A model generated the notes under the pieces. The model was not told the origin of the DNA. It saw nothing but the letters and a program-made list of their open reading frames with translations, and searched no databases. Shown here piece after piece: positions 5,943-8,734 of a DNA stretch of 8,734 nucleotides. How positions within the stretch are numbered: the first letter of the stretch is position 1; the number at the start of each line of letters is the position of its first letter. A program made the translations under genes and the position numbers. Origin of the DNA: an uncultured Clostridia bacterium (lineage in GTDB: Bacteria; Bacillota; Clostridia; Christensenellales; CASEPJ01); the NCBI GenBank assembly GCA_949289715.1, contig CASEPJ010000072.1, positions 1 to 8,734 of the forward strand. The letters are read 5' to 3'.

Positions 5943-6208
5943 ATTCGATTAACTTTATTAAAAATTATAAATCGGCATTAATTATAAAATGTTTATTTCG
6001 TTAAAAAGTAATCGGGTTAAAAGTTAAAAGCATTAATTCTAGACATGCTTATTTAAACAGATAATAAATGTATATAATACAAAAAAACTATTTAACTTTA
6101 CAATTTGCCGCAAAACAAAAAATAAGTAAAGTATTGTAATTTATTAAATAATAAGTATATTTTTAAAATACTTTTAAATTATAATATTATATTTTTTATG
6201 AGGTCATT
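5943..6208. other. AT-rich gap with weak promoter signals
   Basis: No gene is visible and no clear terminator follows pflA. A -10-like TATAAT sits at 6180-6185 with a poor -35 (ATATTT at 6157-6162). Overlapping this is an inverted repeat, AAGTAT (6153-6158) with ATACTT (6168-6173). It may serve the downstream membrane-protein gene, but support is weak. Confidence 0.3.
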
Positions 6209-6943
6209 ATGAGAAAGTTTTTAATGAAATTCTCAACGGTTATATTTACTTTGTCTGTTTTTATTTTGGCAGGTTTTATTGCAGTAATCGGTACGGCATC
6301 TAATAAAGCGTTTTACCGTTGGCAATTTGAAAAAAACGATACGCTTGCATATGTCAAAGAACAATCGGAGTATATTGAAGACGGAGAAGCGAAACAATAT
6401 ATTTTAGATTTATCTGAAGAAGAATTAGAAGATTTAATGGCTCATACCATAAGATATTGCCTATTGATGGAAGATAATTTAAATCCTGAAATTGACGGAC
6501 ATATATTAGAAATTTTCAGAGCGGATGAGATAAGTCATATGTCTGACGTCAGAGAAGTTTTTGCAAAAGGCTTGTTATTGTGTGCAATAAGTTTCGTCTT
6601 ATTTATAATAAGTGTTGTTATATTATTAATTTTTAGAAAAGATTATAATTTATATTGTAAAAAAATTCCTTTAATTACTTATTTGGTTTTAATTAGTTTA
6701 ATTTTAATAATAGGTTTAGCGGCAGCCATAAATTTTGATATTGCTTTCGAGCTTTTTCATAGATTATTATTTGAAGGAAACTGGTCATTTGGTGACGGGG
6801 TAATGATTGCGATGATTGGAGATATTTTTACTGATATAGTACCTATTATTATTGGTATATGGTTGTTATTATCAGTTATTTTTATTATAGGAGTCTCAAT
6901 ATATAACAAAAATATTAACAATAATTTAAAGAATACATTATAA
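6209..6943 (+). CDS. DUF1461 / TIGR01906 family integral membrane protein
   Basis: This 244-residue protein has four predicted membrane segments: about residues 8-28, 121-142, 154-176 and 208-231. A mostly charged loop of about 90 residues lies between the first and second, probably on the outer face if the basic N-terminus (MRKFLMKF) is inside. Family marks are HMSDVREVF (110-118) just before the second helix, and FELFHRLLFEGNWSFGDGV (180-198) between the third and fourth, which match the conserved 'HM.DV..LF' and 'FH.ifF.GnW' blocks of the DUF1461 (TIGR01906) proteins of Bacillota. No function is known to me. The start at ATG 6209 follows GAGGT (6200-6204). The gene is a single unit with long AT-rich gaps on both sides, so context gives no clue to its partners. 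Its coding sequence is noticeably more AT-rich than pflB. Confidence 0.72.
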   Translation: MRKFLMKFSTVIFTLSVFILAGFIAVIGTASNKAFYRWQFEKNDTLAYVKEQSEYIEDGEAKQYILDLSEEELEDLMAHTIRYCLLMEDNLNPEIDGHILEIFRADEISHMSDVREVFAKGLLLCAISFVLFIISVVILLIFRKDYNLYCKKIPLITYLVLISLILIIGLAAAINFDIAFELFHRLLFEGNWSFGDGVMIAMIGDIFTDIVPIIIGIWLLLSVIFIIGVSIYNKNINNNLKNTL

Positions 6944-7015
6944 AAATTTTAATAAATAAAATCTTTTACAGATTATAAAAATTTAAAAAAATTGGTATAG
7001 TGGTAAAACATAACA

Positions 7016-7032
7016 ATAGTTATCTTAACTAT
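7016..7032. promoter_or_regulatory. Inverted repeat, candidate operator upstream of the MATE gene
   Basis: ATAGTTA (7016-7022) and TAACTAT (7026-7032) are perfect 7-base arms around TCT. The right arm overlaps a possible -10 box, TATAAA (7030-7035). This size and placement suit a dimeric repressor, as often found before efflux genes (MarR or TetR type), but no regulator gene is in the window and no clear -35 can be seen. Confidence 0.4.
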
Positions 7033-7071
7033 AAAAATTAGAGAAAACAAATTCAAATTAGAAAATGATAA

Positions 7072-7095
7072 AAAACGAGGCGGAAGTCTCGTTTT
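7072..7095 (+). repeat. Hairpin in the leader of the MATE gene
   Basis: AAAACGAG (7072-7079) and CTCGTTTT (7088-7095) form a perfect 8-bp stem with an 8-base loop, ending 23 bases before the GTG start. With only four G/C pairs and the T run inside the stem, it would be a weak terminator. It could act as an attenuator or an mRNA-stabilising hairpin. Confidence 0.5.
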
Positions 7096-7118
7096 CGTTA
7101 CTTTATTCGAGGTTTAAT

Positions 7119-8513
7119 GTGGAAAGGACGCTTAAAAAAAATGAATTGGATATGCTTAACGGCAGTTTATGGGATAAACTGCTGATTTTTGCGTTACCTC
7201 TTGCGCTAAGCAGTATTTTGCAACAGCTTTTTAATTCGGTAGACGTTGCCGTCGTAGGGCAGTTCGACAGTAACGAAGCCGTTGCTGCCGTAGGCAGTAA
7301 CACCGCTGTAATAAGTTTGATAATCAATTTGTTTGTCGGTCTTGCCGGAGGAGCAAATGTAGTTATAGCCAATTATTTGGGAAGAAAAGAAGATGAAAAG
7401 GTGCAAAATACGGTTCACGGGGTTTTTGCTTTGGGTTTTGTTTGCAGCATTATCACAATGTTTTTGGGGATTTTGATAGCAAGACCCGTATTGATTATAA
7501 TGGACACCCCTGTGGAAGTACTCGAAGCGGCGGTATTATATTTGAAAATTTATTGTTTGGGAATTCCTTTTATTGTATTTTACAATTTCGGAGCTGCCAT
7601 ATTAAGAAGCGTGGGAGATACTAAACGTCCCCTTTACTGCTTGATTTTATCGGGTATTTTAAATGCGTTGCTTAACCTTTTATTCGTTATAGTGTTTAAA
7701 ATGAGCGTTGCGGGCGTTGCCGTTGCCACCGTGATTTCAAACGTAGTAAGTGCAGTCATAGTTATAATTTTATTAATTAAAGAAAAAAGAATTATTGCGC
7801 TGTCCTTAAAAAAAATAAAATTTCACAAAAGAGAATTGATGCAGGTTATAAAAATAGGTGTACCCGCAGGTATTCAGGGAATGATATTTTCCATAGCCAA
7901 TATATTCATTCAGTCCGCAGTTAACGGATTCGGTACCGATGCGGTTGCCGGTTCTACCGCCGCATTGAATTTCGAAAATTTTACATATTATGTAGCAAAT
8001 GCTTTTTCTCTTGCTGCCGCCACTTTTATCGGTCAGAATATAGGGGCAGGCAAAAAGGATAGATGTAAAACAACAACTCGTTTGTGTATGTTATACAGCA
8101 TTGCTTTTTGTGCAGCTATGAGTTTGATTTTTGTTGTCGCAAGGGAATTTTTCATAGGCTTATATACTCCCGATGTCAATGCAGGTTATTACGCTTCTTT
8201 ACGAATGACGCACGTTTTGTCATTTGCGTGTATTATTTCCACATATGAAATTTGCGGCGGCGCTTTGAGGGGACTTAACCATTCCATGCCTCCGGCTCTT
8301 TTTACCGTAATAGGTTCTTGTGTCGTAAGAATTATATGGATTTATACCGTATGTATAAAATATCCTACTTTCGAAGTGCTTATGGATATATATCCCATTT
8401 CCTGGGTGTTGACGGGTATTGCAGTGGTAACGGCTTATCTCATAATTGCCAAAAAAGAATTAGGTTCGAAAAGCGAAGCAAACAGATTAAACGGAAAATC
8501 GTTCAACATCTGA
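7119..8513 (+). CDS. MATE family efflux transporter
   Basis: This 464-residue inner-membrane exporter of the MATE superfamily is expected to expel cationic or drug-like compounds using a Na+ or H+ gradient. It has two homologous halves of about six helices each. Recognisable marks are the start ELDMLNGSLWDKLL, FNSVDVAVVGQF (38-49), ILRSVGDTKRPL (161-172) and, in the second half, GVPAGIQGMIF (247-257), FSLAAATFIGQNIGAGK (296-312) and ALRGLNHSMPP (382-392). An in-frame ATG exists at 7065, but that reading runs through a leader hairpin and has no ribosome binding site. GTG 7119 has GAGG (7109-7112) six bases upstream and gives the usual short N-terminus; ATG 7152 is less likely. The gene appears to be a single unit. 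An inverted-repeat operator candidate lies at 7016-7032. Substrate unknown; the family call is firm, the start moderately so. Confidence 0.9.
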   Translation: MERTLKKNELDMLNGSLWDKLLIFALPLALSSILQQLFNSVDVAVVGQFDSNEAVAAVGSNTAVISLIINLFVGLAGGANVVIANYLGRKEDEKVQNTVHGVFALGFVCSIITMFLGILIARPVLIIMDTPVEVLEAAVLYLKIYCLGIPFIVFYNFGAAILRSVGDTKRPLYCLILSGILNALLNLLFVIVFKMSVAGVAVATVISNVVSAVIVIILLIKEKRIIALSLKKIKFHKRELMQVIKIGVPAGIQGMIFSIANIFIQSAVNGFGTDAVAGSTAALNFENFTYYVANAFSLAAATFIGQNIGAGKKDRCKTTTRLCMLYSIAFCAAMSLIFVVAREFFIGLYTPDVNAGYYASLRMTHVLSFACIISTYEICGGALRGLNHSMPPALFTVIGSCVVRIIWIYTVCIKYPTFEVLMDIYPISWVLTGIAVVTAYLIIAKKELGSKSEANRLNGKSFNI

Positions 8514-8734
8514 TAGCAATGAAAAAAGTTTATGTATATTTATACTTAACTGACTAATATTTATTAAATTGCGATGTTTAAAACGTTTTTGCATAAATAT
8601 AAATTTTTTATATTATTTATTATTTTAACTATATAATATAAATTGTATTATTAAGAAATTATTAAGAAATTAATAATTATACGGTTAAATATACGGTTAA
8701 AAAATTTATAAAATATTAATTTACGATATAAATA
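8514..8734. other. AT-rich tail region, no gene seen
   Basis: This stretch is under 20 percent G+C and holds no credible gene, RNA or GC-rich terminator after the MATE gene. Two short tandem repeats, listed next, are its only structure. Confidence 0.5.
8650..8702. repeat. Two adjacent short tandem repeats
   Basis: ATTAAGAAATT occurs twice in tandem (8650-8660, 8661-8671). Seven bases later ATACGGTTAAAT (8679-8690) is followed directly by ATACGGTTAAAA (8691-8702). They could be slippage products or direct-repeat binding sites for a gene beyond the window. Confidence 0.55.

Noticed and set aside
8318..8557. 79-codon open frame on the + strand overlapping the end of the MATE gene
   Set aside because: It is an out-of-frame shadow of the MATE coding region with no family features or ribosome binding site.
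1..8734. CRISPR array, tRNA, rRNA, insertion sequence or phage genes
   Set aside because: No regularly spaced repeats, no cloverleaf-like sequence, and no transposase, integrase or capsid-like protein was seen on either strand.

Overview
The window looks like chromosomal DNA of a low-GC, anaerobic, fermentative member of the Bacillota, most likely a Clostridia-type gut or rumen bacterium. The reasons are very AT-rich intergenic DNA, strong GGAGG-like ribosome binding sites, an oxygen-sensitive glycyl-radical pyruvate formate-lyase, a low-potential ferredoxin-type protein and a clostridial-style MATE exporter. I cannot assign a genus. All genes are on the + strand, in five transcription units separated by long AT-rich gaps.

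Layout: (1) 1-525 holds no recognisable gene. It may contain decayed coding sequence. (2) 525-654 is a structured RNA leader ending in an intrinsic terminator, followed by a GNAT acetyltransferase gene (737-1270). The leader's 5' part resembles the 5' domain of a ZTP riboswitch, but its 3' part does not fit, so I leave it unassigned. (3) 1528-2559 is a two-gene operon: a small cysteine-rich protein of the TIGR04076 type and a ferredoxin-like iron-sulfur protein. It follows a candidate extended -10 promoter and a small inverted repeat. (4) 2803-5942 is the best understood unit. A near-consensus sigma-A promoter is followed by a convincing ZTP (pfl-motif) riboswitch whose pseudoknot strand overlaps an intrinsic terminator, then pflB and pflA with overlapping ends. 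(5) 6209-6943 encodes a four-helix membrane protein of the DUF1461/TIGR01906 type. (6) 7119-8513 encodes a MATE exporter, best read from a GTG start, with an inverted-repeat operator candidate and a hairpin in front. The last 220 bases are AT-rich with two short tandem repeats.

How the parts fit: PflA generates the glycyl radical on PflB, which splits pyruvate (plus CoA) into acetyl-CoA and formate. Formate feeds 10-formyl-tetrahydrofolate, the one-carbon donor for purine synthesis. ZTP/ZMP rises when 10-formyl-THF is short, so a ZTP-sensing ON switch in front of pflBA makes metabolic sense. Much the most interesting unexplained item is the leader RNA in front of the acetyltransferase gene. 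The palindromes placed in or beside promoters are weaker leads, because chance inverted repeats are common in DNA this AT-rich.
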